A stretch of 64,000 nucleotides of DNA, from the NCBI RefSeq assembly GCF_001625695.1, contig NZ_AUXY01000083.1, positions 1 through 64,000 of the forward strand, written 5' to 3'. Positions 34,468 through 43,323 of this stretch are shown here, piece by piece. Source of the stretch: Pseudoalteromonas luteoviolacea H33-S. GTDB taxonomy: Bacteria > Pseudomonadota > Gammaproteobacteria > Enterobacterales > Alteromonadaceae. The notes below the pieces were generated by a model. That model had not been told where the DNA came from and ran no database searches. It was given only the letters and a program-made list of their open reading frames with translations. Position 1 is the first letter of the stretch. Every line of letters begins with the position of its first letter. The translations under genes and the position numbers were made by a program.

Positions 34468-35199
34468 ATGAAAGCTTTAATGATGGCGGCTCTAGCAATA
34501 TCTTCATTTTATGTTTCTGCAACTGCGTATTACTCCTCGGATTACAAATTTGTGAAAACAACCTCTTTAAGCTTACCTGCAAGCGAACTGGCACAGCTAA
34601 AAATTGATGCAGGGGCGGGTAGTTTGAAGTTGATTGGAGAACAGACAGATAAGATTAGTGTCACTGCTGAGATATATCAGCTAAGTGATGGAGGCGAGTA
34701 TTGTTTAGATTTGACTGAGCAAGATAACAAAGCCTTGCTTAAAGCAAATGTTTGCCACCACAGGGAAAACGATACCTTGGTACACCTTTCAATCACTGTA
34801 CCTCAAAACCTTGTGACTCATATTAAGGACGGCTCTGGGTCAATGAATGTCTCACATGCAAGTATTCAGCGCATAGATGATGGATCAGGCTCTATTATAA
34901 TAAAGGACAACCTAATTTCGCTTGAGATAGATGATAATTCTGGCGGTATTGAGGTCTTGAGTGTGCAAGGTGAACTAGATATTGAGGATGGATCTGGAAA
35001 AATTCTTGTTGAGGACATCAAAGGCAATGTTCGGATAGAAGATGGATCTGGTAAGGTCGTTGTTGAAAATGTCACTGGAAAAGTCTCAGTCGATGATGGC
35101 TCAGGAAGTATCTCAGTGCGCAATGCGCAATCATTTGAATTAATAGATGACGGTTCTGGCAAGGTTAACTTGAGCAATATCCGCGACCAGCAAAATTAA
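34468..35199 (+). CDS. Secreted DUF4097-like beta-repeat protein
   Basis: The 243-residue protein has a signal peptide (residues 1-19). Its C-terminal half is built from about seven short repeats each carrying D-[DG]-[GN]-S-G (DDGSGS, DDNSGG, EDGSGK, EDGSGK, DDGSGS, DDGSGK), about 18-20 residues apart. The pattern fits a beta-helix of the DUF4097 putative adhesin type. A Cys pair (EYCLDL, NVCHH) lies in the first half. Function is unknown; a surface or cell-envelope role is likely. A clear terminator follows. Confidence 0.78.
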   Translation: MKALMMAALAISSFYVSATAYYSSDYKFVKTTSLSLPASELAQLKIDAGAGSLKLIGEQTDKISVTAEIYQLSDGGEYCLDLTEQDNKALLKANVCHHRENDTLVHLSITVPQNLVTHIKDGSGSMNVSHASIQRIDDGSGSIIIKDNLISLEIDDNSGGIEVLSVQGELDIEDGSGKILVEDIKGNVRIEDGSGKVVVENVTGKVSVDDGSGSISVRNAQSFELIDDGSGKVNLSNIRDQQN

Positions 35200-35211
35200 G
35201 TCTTTGTAAAC

Positions 35212-35242
35212 AACGCCGCAGACGAGATACTGCGGCGTTTTG
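35212..35242 (+). terminator. Intrinsic terminator
   Basis: AACGCCGCAG pairs perfectly with CTGCGGCGTT around an 8-base loop and continues into TTTGT. It lies just after the DUF4097-like gene and just before the stop of the convergent peptidase gene, so it may act in both directions. Confidence 0.85.
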
Positions 35243-35247
35243 TATTG

Positions 35248-36462
35248 CTACTTCTCTAGACCAAAAGGGTCATCAATACTATGACTTGGTTCCGTAAACC
35301 ATTTAGGGCCTGACTCGGTGATGTAAAAATGATCCTCAAGGCGAATACCAAATTGGTCGGGAACAACCAGCATGGGTTCATTAGAAAAACACATACCTGG
35401 CGCAAGTGGTTGCGGGTTGTCTTTGACCAAATAAGGCAACTCATGGATATCTAGGCCGATCCCATGCCCTGTTCTATGTGGACAACCGGGCAGTTGATAA
35501 TCTGGCCCCAAGTTTTGTTCAGCCAAGTAGGTTCTTGCAGCATAGTCTACATCACCACAGCTCGCGCCAATGTGCGCTGCATTGAAAGCGTGCAACTGAG
35601 CTTGCTTTTCATGGGCCCATATTGCGCGTTGATAATCTGTTGCTTCACCAAAGACATAAGTGCGGGTAATGTCACTTAGATAGCCATGTAACTTACAGCC
35701 TGTGTCTATCAATACAACATCGCCTTTTTTAAGTGTTTGGGGCGTCTTTACACCATGCGGAAATGATGTCGCTTTGCCAAATAACACAATACAGAAGTAA
35801 TTGCCTGTAGCACCAACCTTTTTATGTGCTTGCTCTATAAATGCTTCCACTTCAGTGGTGGTGATACCTTCATGCAGTATGGAGGCAGCTGCTTTTTGCA
35901 CAGCCAAGGTCATATCCATTGCGCGTTGAATTAAGGCAAGCTCATTGTCTGACTTATGCATGCGGCAATGGCCTGTAACACATTGCCCATTCATGATTTT
36001 TAAAGATGAGTTTGCTTTTTGAATGCCGTCGACAGTAAAAAAGGCCGTACTTTCATCGATTGCTAAGGTCGCAGAGTCTGGTAAGCCCAGTTCGGTTAAC
36101 GCCTGTCCAAGTAACCGATATGGTGATTGCTCTTCTTGCCAAGCATATACTTTACCTTGGATGATTTGGTAATCACTGATGGTGCCTAATTCAAAAAATG
36201 GTGCAATGAAACATACATCGCCTTGAGCCGGAAGTATTGCACCAACAAGTCGCTCACTGGCCGACCAGCTTAAACCCGTAAAATACTTTAAGTTTGTGCC
36301 TGCATTTAGGTATAACGCATCAATATTCTGCGCGAGCATGAATGCTTGTGCTTTTTCCATCCTCTCACGATATTCATCTGCAGCAATGGGCTGTGCATCT
36401 TGGGTCATGTCTGTGAGGTTGGCAAGAGCCGCTTGTTTGGTTTGAAAACCGATACCTATCAT
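35248..36462 (-). CDS. M24-family metallopeptidase (Xaa-Pro dipeptidase/prolidase-like)
   Basis: This 404-residue protein has an N-terminal creatinase/prolidase domain and a C-terminal pita-bread catalytic domain. Metal ligands are visible as Asp in VLIDTGCKLHGYLSDITRTY, His in HRTGHGIGLDIHE, Glu in CFSNEPML and Glu in IRLEDHFYI. M24 enzymes of this type cleave dipeptides with proline or hydroxyproline at the second position. It lies 29 bp after the D-hydroxyproline dehydrogenase gene in the same operon arm, so it likely frees hydroxyproline from collagen-type or similar dipeptides for the neighbouring pathway. It has no signal peptide and is probably cytoplasmic. Confidence 0.88.
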   Translation of the reverse strand: MIGIGFQTKQAALANLTDMTQDAQPIAADEYRERMEKAQAFMLAQNIDALYLNAGTNLKYFTGLSWSASERLVGAILPAQGDVCFIAPFFELGTISDYQIIQGKVYAWQEEQSPYRLLGQALTELGLPDSATLAIDESTAFFTVDGIQKANSSLKIMNGQCVTGHCRMHKSDNELALIQRAMDMTLAVQKAAASILHEGITTTEVEAFIEQAHKKVGATGNYFCIVLFGKATSFPHGVKTPQTLKKGDVVLIDTGCKLHGYLSDITRTYVFGEATDYQRAIWAHEKQAQLHAFNAAHIGASCGDVDYAARTYLAEQNLGPDYQLPGCPHRTGHGIGLDIHELPYLVKDNPQPLAPGMCFSNEPMLVVPDQFGIRLEDHFYITESGPKWFTEPSHSIDDPFGLEK

Positions 36463-36491
36463 AACTGTATCCTATTTTGTTTTATCAAGCA

Positions 36492-37730
36492 TTACTGAAA
36501 ACGCGCAATACTGTAGGGGGTAATATCAAATACTGTTGGCTGGTTTGCAACTAAGTTTGCGATGAGTTCACTGGTGATCGCGGCCTGTGTTAAACCCAAA
36601 TGTTGATGGCCTAGTGCAAATAAAATATTGGGGTGCGTTGGCGCCTGGCCTATCACAGGTAATGAGTCGGGTAGTGAAGGTCTTGGGCCCATCCAGTACT
36701 CGCCTTGCTCTATATGGTTGAACTTTTTCAGCAGCGCTTGAGCGTGGGTAAGTAAAGATGCTGCTCGTGCATAAAATGGCGGTCTGTGTAAGCCTGCAAA
36801 TTCCACAGTGCCAGATAACCTGAGGCCTGCTTGCATCGGTGTCATAATGAATTGTCGATCTGCAGAGGCAACGGGCCGACTGAGTGCATGGTTACTAAGC
36901 ATATTATGATAACCCCGCTCGGCTTCTATCGGTAGCTTATAGCCTAATTGCTGGCAAAGTTGTTTGCTCCATGCACCAGCACAGATAATGACCTTGCTAA
37001 AGCGTTTTGATTTTCCAAGTGAGTTGATGACACTCGCGTTATGTTCATGTTGCGCGACTTCTGCGACAGATTGCTGTACAAACTGACCACCTAAGTGAAT
37101 AAACTCTTTATATATGTGCATTGATAGCTTTAATGGATCTGGCGTGTGTCCTACCTCTGTGAAGAGTAGGGCATAGCGTACTTTGTCACTTATTTGGGGC
37201 TCTAACGCTGCGATAGCGGGTTTATCTAGCAGTTCAACTTTAACCCCGTTTGAGTGATAAGCGTGCTGGATCTTTTTTATCGCATCTAAATCGTAATTTT
37301 CAAAGGTGAGCAAACTGCCTTTACAGATGATATGTGCATTAAAATTATTTCCTAAAAGGCGTTTGTATGCGTCAAGAGCTGCTTGGTTAAGGGCTTTTAA
37401 TGCCTGTGTATGACGTTTGTAACGCGGTGTTGGCATATTTGCGCAAAACCGAGCAAACCATGGCAAAGCTTGCAATAGATATCGCCAGTCAATTCTTAAA
37501 GGACTTAGCTTGTCGAGTAGCATACTAGGCAACTTTTTAAGTAGAGCGCGGTCGGCCAGTGGGAAAACTTGCTCAGTCGCAAAGTGACCAGCGTTTCCTT
37601 TTGAACATTGAGTGCCGATCCCTTTGGGATCAAACAGGGTCACTTGGTAGCCCAGCTGTTGTAGTTGCAGGGCATTACACAAACCTACGATACCTGCGCC
37701 TACGACTGCAATAGTTAAATCTTTCTTCAT
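36492..37730 (-). CDS. FAD-dependent D-hydroxyproline (D-amino acid) dehydrogenase
   Basis: The 412-residue flavoenzyme belongs to the DadA/DAO family: GxGxxG-type VVGAGIVGLCNALQLQQLGY at the N-terminus, KGNAGHFATEQVFP, and a C-terminal YWMGPRPSLPDSLPVIG with GHQHLGLTQAAIT. In hydroxyproline catabolism such an enzyme oxidises cis-4-hydroxy-D-proline to 1-pyrroline-4-hydroxy-2-carboxylate. That role (LhpB-like) is supported by its position divergent from the deaminase and epimerase genes. General D-amino acid dehydrogenase activity is the alternative. Confidence 0.85.
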   Translation of the reverse strand: MKKDLTIAVVGAGIVGLCNALQLQQLGYQVTLFDPKGIGTQCSKGNAGHFATEQVFPLADRALLKKLPSMLLDKLSPLRIDWRYLLQALPWFARFCANMPTPRYKRHTQALKALNQAALDAYKRLLGNNFNAHIICKGSLLTFENYDLDAIKKIQHAYHSNGVKVELLDKPAIAALEPQISDKVRYALLFTEVGHTPDPLKLSMHIYKEFIHLGGQFVQQSVAEVAQHEHNASVINSLGKSKRFSKVIICAGAWSKQLCQQLGYKLPIEAERGYHNMLSNHALSRPVASADRQFIMTPMQAGLRLSGTVEFAGLHRPPFYARAASLLTHAQALLKKFNHIEQGEYWMGPRPSLPDSLPVIGQAPTHPNILFALGHQHLGLTQAAITSELIANLVANQPTVFDITPYSIARFQ

Positions 37731-37880
37731 ATTCTTTTCTCTATTTGCGATTGCATTTCTTTGATTTTTATCGGCTTAGTTTGGTTTTAAATGCTTTTTT
37801 ATATTACTAATCAAGGTTTTACGTATTTTTCTTAGCGTTGATGAGAACCCATTTATACTTTTAAAAAATTGCATATTGAT

Positions 37881-37894
37881 TATTGTATACAATA
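37881..37894. promoter_or_regulatory. Perfect 14-bp palindrome, likely GntR/FCD operator
   Basis: TATTGTATACAATA is a perfect palindrome in the 208-bp region between the divergent arms of the hydroxyproline cluster. Sites of the TTGTATACAA type are typical of FadR/FCD-subfamily GntR repressors, and such a regulator is encoded at the end of the rightward arm. It lies about 45 bases before the deaminase start codon, so it could control both arms. Confidence 0.72.
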
Positions 37895-37938
37895 TACCTA
37901 TAGTAAAAAAAAGCAACAAACATAACAGAGGAAAAACA

Positions 37939-38853
37939 ATGATCGTAGATTGGCAAGGGGTGTATCCCGCAGTAACCACACAGTTTAATGAAGATGAGTC
38001 AATTAACTTTGAAACAACCAAGGCCATGATCAACTCACTGATTGAAGAGGGGGTACATGGCATTATTGTGCTTGGGACTGTCGGTGAAAATTGCGCATTA
38101 CGTGCAGAGGAAAAGCGACAAGTTTTAAGTGCAGCGAAAGAGGTTGTGGCCGGTAGAGTGCCTTTACTTGCCGGCGTGGCTGAGACCACCACCGCATTGG
38201 CAGTTGAGTTTGTTCAAGACGCCGAGCAATTAGGTGCTGAAGGTTTTATGGTGCTACCTGGGATGGTTTATCGCTCTACAGAGCGTGAAGCAATTTATCA
38301 TTATCAACAGGTTGCTCGAGCAACTTCCTTACCTATTATGATTTATAACAACCCAATTACGTATGGCGTCGATGTATCAATTGAAGGCATGCGCACGTTA
38401 GCGACAGAGCCAAATATTGTCTCAGTTAAAGAAGCCACAGAAGATACACGCAGAATCAGTGAATTAATCTCTGCATTTGGTGAGCGGTTCGTTATTTTTG
38501 GTGGCGTGGATGATGTTGCCCTAGAAAGTTTAATGTTGGGTGCAACTGGCTGGATCTCCGGTTTAACAAATGTGTTTCCCCGCGAGTCAGTGGCAATTTA
38601 TAAGTTGGCGCAACAAGGTAGGTTTGCTGAGGCCACCGAAATCTGGCGCTGGTTTTTACCGTTACTCCGCTTAGATACAGTGCCAACCTTAGTTCAGTGT
38701 ATTAAATATGCTGAACAACTTGCTGGGCGTGGGAGTGAAAAGACGCGTTCACCACGTTTGAGTTTGACTGACAGTGAAAAAGCGTACGTGAGTCGATTAT
38801 ATGATGAAGCGATGACCAATCGTATCGACCTCACTAAATACAATCTTGATTAA
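37939..38853 (+). CDS. lhpC: 1-pyrroline-4-hydroxy-2-carboxylate deaminase (DapA family)
   Basis: The 304-residue DapA-superfamily aldolase fold has the Schiff-base Lys164 (VSVKEATE), Tyr136 (MIYNNPI) and the GTVGEN loop (46-51). In this genomic context it should deaminate 1-pyrroline-4-hydroxy-2-carboxylate to 2-oxoglutarate semialdehyde and ammonia. I place the start at 37939, which has AGAGGAAAA upstream and matches family N-termini. The epimerase gene follows with the stop codon and its ribosome binding site nearly touching (TAAGGAT). Other DapA-family aldolase activities are less likely here. Confidence 0.88.
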   Translation: MIVDWQGVYPAVTTQFNEDESINFETTKAMINSLIEEGVHGIIVLGTVGENCALRAEEKRQVLSAAKEVVAGRVPLLAGVAETTTALAVEFVQDAEQLGAEGFMVLPGMVYRSTEREAIYHYQQVARATSLPIMIYNNPITYGVDVSIEGMRTLATEPNIVSVKEATEDTRRISELISAFGERFVIFGGVDDVALESLMLGATGWISGLTNVFPRESVAIYKLAQQGRFAEATEIWRWFLPLLRLDTVPTLVQCIKYAEQLAGRGSEKTRSPRLSLTDSEKAYVSRLYDEAMTNRIDLTKYNLD

Positions 38854-38864
38854 GGATGATTGCA

Positions 38865-39866
38865 ATGAACAGGGGTACATTTTTTTGTATTGATGGCCAC
38901 ACCTGTGGCAACCCTGTGCGCCTTGTTACCAGTGGCCACCCAAACCTTCGGGGGGCCACAATGGCAGATAAAAGGCAGCACTTTTTATCCGAGTTTGATT
39001 GGATCAGAACCGCTTTGATGTTTGAGCCCAGAGGGCACGATATGATGTCTGGTGCTTTTTTATATCCTCCTTGCAGCGATGATGGTGATATCAGCATTTT
39101 GTTTATTGAAACTTCTGGGTGCTTGCCTATGTGTGGACACGGCACGATAGGCACGGTCACTTTTGCGTTGGAGCACGGCTTGCTGACACCGAAAGAGCCT
39201 GGGCTGGTCAAAATTGATACGCCTGCTGGTCGAGTCGATGCCAGATATGAACTGCATCAAGGCAAGGTGAAATCGGTGCAGTTGATCAATGTGCCGGCTT
39301 TTGTTGCTCATACTAATGTGCAAGTGGATATCGAGGAACTTGGCATGCTGACAGTCGACATTGCTTATGGCGGTAACTTTTACATTATTGTAGAGCCTCA
39401 GGGTAAGTTTAAAGGAATAGAGCATACCGATGCTGATACGTTAATTAGGCTTGCTCGAGATATACGAGACGCAGTTAACGAACAAGTTGATTGTATTCAC
39501 CCCGAGAACCCAAATGTTTTTGGTGCCACACATGTACTTTGGACAGGTAATTCGAAAAGTCCAAAAGCACATGCCGCCAATGCGGTTTTTTATGGAGACA
39601 AAGCCATCGATCGCTCCCCTTGTGGGACGGGCACAAGCGCACGTATGGCGCAGTTATTCAGTAAAGGGCAATTGGAGCTTCAAAAGGACTTTATTCACGA
39701 GAGCTATATAGGTAGTCAATTTATTGGTCGTGTAGAGGCGGTGACAGAAGTTGCTGGCAAAGCGGCAATCCGGCCAAGCATTCAAGGTTGGGCTGTGAGC
39801 ACGGGTACCAATTGTATTACCGTGGATGACGATGATCCTTATGCATTCGGATTCCAAGTGATATAG
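38865..39866 (+). CDS. lhpA: 4-hydroxyproline 2-epimerase (proline racemase family)
   Basis: The 333-residue enzyme interconverts trans-4-hydroxy-L-proline and cis-4-hydroxy-D-proline without a cofactor, using two cysteines as acid/base. Both are present by count: Cys90 (LPMCGHGTIG) and Cys253 (RSPCGTGTSA). Keeping both argues for an epimerase rather than a trans-3-hydroxyproline dehydratase, where the first Cys is replaced. I chose ATG 38865, 7 bases after AAGGAT; an earlier in-frame ATG at 38856 overlaps this site. It is the second gene of the rightward arm. Confidence 0.92.
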   Translation: MNRGTFFCIDGHTCGNPVRLVTSGHPNLRGATMADKRQHFLSEFDWIRTALMFEPRGHDMMSGAFLYPPCSDDGDISILFIETSGCLPMCGHGTIGTVTFALEHGLLTPKEPGLVKIDTPAGRVDARYELHQGKVKSVQLINVPAFVAHTNVQVDIEELGMLTVDIAYGGNFYIIVEPQGKFKGIEHTDADTLIRLARDIRDAVNEQVDCIHPENPNVFGATHVLWTGNSKSPKAHAANAVFYGDKAIDRSPCGTGTSARMAQLFSKGQLELQKDFIHESYIGSQFIGRVEAVTEVAGKAAIRPSIQGWAVSTGTNCITVDDDDPYAFGFQVI

Positions 39867-39902
39867 CAACGCAATTCATATTAATAAACACAGGAGGTCA
39901 TG

Positions 39903-41405
39903 ATGGTATTTAGCGGATTGAGCTATATTGCAGGGGATTGGCAAAAGGGTTCGAGCAATGAGGTTTTTAAGGGGTTCTGCCCCGGAACAAATGAGTACTT
40001 ACCGGCAGCATTTTATGAATCATGTGAGCAGCTTGTGCATCAAGCGGTAGTGTCCGCAGAAGCTGCATTTAAGCCATATCGAGCTATCTCCAATGCACAG
40101 CGCGGTGAGTTTTTAAATACAATTGCAGATGAGATTCTGGCATTGGGTGATGAACTTATCGAAGCCACCATGTTAGAAACAAATTTGCCTAGACAGCGGC
40201 TTGAAGGAGAGCGGGGACGTACAGTTAATCAGTTACGAGCGTTTGCTGAGGTGTTAAACCAAGATCTGAACCCACTGCATTTGAGCGTCAGTGAGGAGGC
40301 AGATGACAACAGGTTGCCTGTTGCCAAACCTCAAACTAGGCTAACCCATATTCCGATTGGCGTGGTTGCGGTATTTGGTGCATCAAATTTTCCTTATGCG
40401 TTTTCAACATTGGGCGGCGACACAGCAGCGGCGCTTGCGGCAGGTTGTCCTGTTGTTGTTAAAGCACATCCTGCGCATCCCGCAACCAATGAGCTGATGA
40501 CGCGAGCCATTGATCGAGCAATTAAGCAATGCGGTATGCCAAGTGGACTATTCTCAATGCTGCAAGGGAGTCAACATTCACTCTCACATCAACTTGTGAG
40601 TGAGCCTCACGTCAAAGCTGTCGGCTTTACTGGATCGCTGGGTGCAGCCAGTGCTTTGCTAGACACAATCAATCAAAGAGTTGAGAAGATCCCTTTTTAC
40701 GGTGAGCTTGGTAGCGTAAATCCACAAATTGTATTAAAGCAATATGCAGTTCAGCAAGGTGCTGTATTGGCAAAGCAATTGGTCAATTCAATGGCCATGG
40801 GTCACGGTCAGTTCTGTACAAGCCCTGGTGTGTGGTTGGTGCCGGATGACGCGCATCATTTTGAACAAGCCGCGACGGATGCTGTTAAGTCGAGTCCGTC
40901 AGACACCTTATTAACGCCGGGTATTCAAAAGGCATTTAAGCAAGCGACGGCATATTTAGAAGCGCACCCTGATGTTACCTTGTTAGCAAAAGGCCTTAAA
41001 AGTAAGAATTATCATGCTTGTGTGCAGTTATATGCCTGTGCCGCGAGAGACTTCATTGACGATACTCAGCTTCAAGAAGAAGTATTTGGTCCTTGTGCCA
41101 TGTTAGTGAGATATCGCAATGATGAAGAACTCGAGCAGGTCGTAGATGTGCTTGCAGGTCAATTGACCGCCAGTGTCTATGGTGAGGCGAGCGAATTACA
41201 GCAAAAAAGCCACTTGATTGACGCGCTGAGCTACAAGGTTGGGCGAATTATTTACAACCAAGCTCCAACAGGGGTTGAAGTGTGTATGTCGATGAATCAT
41301 GGAGGTCCATTTCCATCATCTACAGATGTGAAAAGTACGTCTGTAGGTACAAGGGCACTACTGAGGTTTTTAAGACCGCTCTGTGTACAAGGGCAAATAC
41401 TTTAG
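39903..41405 (+). CDS. 2-oxoglutarate semialdehyde dehydrogenase (ALDH family)
   Basis: The 500-residue NAD(P)-dependent aldehyde dehydrogenase shows the cofactor segment VFGASNFPYAFSTLGGDTAAALAAGCPVVVKAHPAHP, the general base region with Glu in PFYGELGSVNP, and the catalytic Cys in GQFCTSPGV. This matches the type III ketoglutarate semialdehyde dehydrogenase group (LhpG/AraE-like). It completes hydroxyproline degradation to 2-oxoglutarate. The second of two adjacent ATGs (39903) is better spaced from the AGGAGG at 39892-39897. Confidence 0.92.
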   Translation: MVFSGLSYIAGDWQKGSSNEVFKGFCPGTNEYLPAAFYESCEQLVHQAVVSAEAAFKPYRAISNAQRGEFLNTIADEILALGDELIEATMLETNLPRQRLEGERGRTVNQLRAFAEVLNQDLNPLHLSVSEEADDNRLPVAKPQTRLTHIPIGVVAVFGASNFPYAFSTLGGDTAAALAAGCPVVVKAHPAHPATNELMTRAIDRAIKQCGMPSGLFSMLQGSQHSLSHQLVSEPHVKAVGFTGSLGAASALLDTINQRVEKIPFYGELGSVNPQIVLKQYAVQQGAVLAKQLVNSMAMGHGQFCTSPGVWLVPDDAHHFEQAATDAVKSSPSDTLLTPGIQKAFKQATAYLEAHPDVTLLAKGLKSKNYHACVQLYACAARDFIDDTQLQEEVFGPCAMLVRYRNDEELEQVVDVLAGQLTASVYGEASELQQKSHLIDALSYKVGRIIYNQAPTGVEVCMSMNHGGPFPSSTDVKSTSVGTRALLRFLRPLCVQGQIL

Positions 41406-41413
41406 GTAACTAG

Positions 41414-41446
41414 GTATCAAGCTCTGTATCGTTATGGGCTTGATAC
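41414..41446 (+). terminator. Hairpin after the hydroxyproline operon
   Basis: GTATCAAGC pairs perfectly with GCTTGATAC (9 bp) across a 15-base loop, 8 bases beyond the dehydrogenase stop. There is no strong T-run; it may partly separate the regulator gene from the operon. Confidence 0.45.
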
Positions 41447-41537
41447 TTATCAGACAAATATGGCTTTCATCTGGTCTGCGTGCATTTTCAATTTAGCCAC
41501 GTATAATGTAACTCACTGTAAATTTATGATTAACCCC

Positions 41538-42203
41538 ATGGCGATTGTACATAAAACTAGAACTCAACTTGTTGCCGAAGCGATCAGAGATAAGATTTTA
41601 AGCGGTGAAATTAAAGCTGGAGAGCCTTTGCGCCAAGCCGCATTAGCAGAAGAGCTTAATGTGAGCCGTATCCCCGTTCGCGAAGCTTTATTACAATTAG
41701 AAGCTGAAGGGTTAGTTAATTTTGAAGCGCATAAAGGGGCAACTGTGACAAGCCTCAGTGCGGAGCAAATAGACGAAATATTTGACCTGCGCGCTTTGCT
41801 TGAAGCTGAGCTGCTTAGCCACTCCATCACACACTTAACAAACCGAGATTTACTTGAAGCAGAAGCCATTTTAGCCGATCTGGAAGACGCCATTGCTGCT
41901 GGAGATTCGCAGTTGGCAACAGGCAAGCTCAATGCCGAGTTTCATGATAAGTTATACGCGCGTGCAAATAGACCTCAAACACGGGAGCTTGTTGCGGTAT
42001 ACAGTAAAAACTCAGAGCGCTATGTACGAATGCACATCTTACTTGCTGGTGGTATAAATACTGCACCTGAGGAGCATAGAAAGTTACTGCAGCTTTGCCG
42101 AGACAAAGACATTGTGGGTGCATGTGACTACTTAAAGCATCATATTTTAAGTGCCAAAGACGGTATTAAAGCATTGTTATTAAAACTCGAAGCAGATGCT
42201 TAG
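41538..42203 (+). CDS. GntR-family regulator, FadR/FCD subfamily
   Basis: This protein of about 221 residues has an N-terminal winged helix (TRTQLVAEAIRDKILSGEIKAGEPLRQAALAEELNVSRIPVREALLQLEAEGLV) and a C-terminal all-helical FCD ligand domain (EIFDLRALLEAELL, LNAEFHDKLYARANRPQ, EEHRKLLQLCRDKD). It is the likely regulator of the hydroxyproline cluster, probably relieved by a pathway intermediate, and probably binds the palindrome at 37881-37894. The start is uncertain: ATGs at 41526 and 41538 are both possible, and neither has a clear ribosome binding site. Confidence 0.88.
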   Translation: MAIVHKTRTQLVAEAIRDKILSGEIKAGEPLRQAALAEELNVSRIPVREALLQLEAEGLVNFEAHKGATVTSLSAEQIDEIFDLRALLEAELLSHSITHLTNRDLLEAEAILADLEDAIAAGDSQLATGKLNAEFHDKLYARANRPQTRELVAVYSKNSERYVRMHILLAGGINTAPEEHRKLLQLCRDKDIVGACDYLKHHILSAKDGIKALLLKLEADA

Positions 42204-42214
42204 TCAGTTTGGCA

Positions 42215-42248
42215 AGCCATTTATCTCAGCTTGATGAGTAAAATGGCT
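42215..42248. terminator. Hairpin between convergent regulator and polyketide synthase genes
   Basis: AGCCATTT pairs with AAATGGCT, and inside it CTCA pairs with TGAG. It lies between two stop codons and probably ends transcription from one or both sides. No long T-run is seen. Confidence 0.5.
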
Positions 42249-42279
42249 CCTCCCATCATCTCTTCTTCGGTTGGCTTTA

Positions 42280-43323
42280 TTACTGCCAGACCCCCACACT
42301 CATCTCAGATGTAAAACCCGGACCAAACGCGGCGAGTAAGCTGGTTTCTCCTTTTGTTGCATGTTCAAATGTACGCCTTAAAACATCGATAACCGCGACA
42401 CTTGAGGTATTGCCAGTTTCTGCAAGGCAAGCCCGCGAATGCTTTACTTTGTCAGGTGCTAGGTCAAGACAGCGTTCTAGTTCATCTAAAATCCGTCTAC
42501 CCCCAGTGTGAAATATCGTATTGTCTACATCATTGGCATCAATCTCTAATTTGTCTTTGCAAAAAGATTGAAGGTAGGGCGCAACGTGTGGAATTGAATG
42601 CATCACGTCTTTATCGAGCGAGAACTTAAAGCCTTTATCGGTGAGTTGATATTCAATATAGGGCATGGTGTCTTCAATTGTAACACTTTGATTGTGGGTT
42701 AGTCTGAGCCCAGATATCTGGTCGTCACCACGCATCACCACGGCTGCCGCACCATCTGCAAATAACGAGTTGCTGATAAAGTCCTGCAAGCGCCCCGCTT
42801 CTTTATGAAAACACAGAGACGAAGTTTCTACACAGACAATTAATACGTTTCTATCAGGGCGGTGTTCACAATACTCAAATGCACGTCCTATGGCTGATGC
42901 ACCGGCAACACAGCCTAGTTGTGCAATTGGGATCTGTTTAGTATCGGGTCTAAGTGACAGACGGTTGATGAGATGCGCAGTGAGTGAAGGCATCATGAAC
43001 CCTGTACATGAAGTCGCGATGACCATGTCAATCTCATCCATGCTGAGCCTTGCATTGTGAATCGCTTCTCGAGCGACGTTTTCAGCCATTTCAATGGCGG
43101 CATCCTGATACACTTTTGCACGTTCGCCAAAGTCTCCTTGCTTAACAACATCTGTCAGCGGCATGATCAGGTGCCTTTTTTTCACTTCAGCATTTTGGAT
43201 CATGTCGAATGCGCGTTTTTTGTGTGGACTATTTGGATGACATAACTCAATAACAGTCATGATATCGTCGGCATTAACTTCATAGTTTGGATAGTAAGTT
43301 GCTGGTTTGCTTAGAGTTGTCAT
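42280..43323 (-). CDS. Type III polyketide synthase (chalcone synthase-like)
   Basis: The 347-residue protein has the full catalytic triad by count: Cys138 (QLGCVAGAS), His272 (IFHTGGRR) and Asn305 (ETGNTSS). FADGAAAV and the C-terminal FGPGFTSEM are also typical. Such homodimeric enzymes extend an acyl-CoA starter with malonyl-CoA and cyclise the product to pyrones, phloroglucinols or naphthols. No tailoring methyltransferase, oxidase or P450 gene is adjacent, so the product cannot be named. It is transcribed away from a TonB receptor gene. Confidence 0.92.
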   Translation of the reverse strand: MTTLSKPATYYPNYEVNADDIMTVIELCHPNSPHKKRAFDMIQNAEVKKRHLIMPLTDVVKQGDFGERAKVYQDAAIEMAENVAREAIHNARLSMDEIDMVIATSCTGFMMPSLTAHLINRLSLRPDTKQIPIAQLGCVAGASAIGRAFEYCEHRPDRNVLIVCVETSSLCFHKEAGRLQDFISNSLFADGAAAVVMRGDDQISGLRLTHNQSVTIEDTMPYIEYQLTDKGFKFSLDKDVMHSIPHVAPYLQSFCKDKLEIDANDVDNTIFHTGGRRILDELERCLDLAPDKVKHSRACLAETGNTSSVAVIDVLRRTFEHATKGETSLLAAFGPGFTSEMSVGVWQ

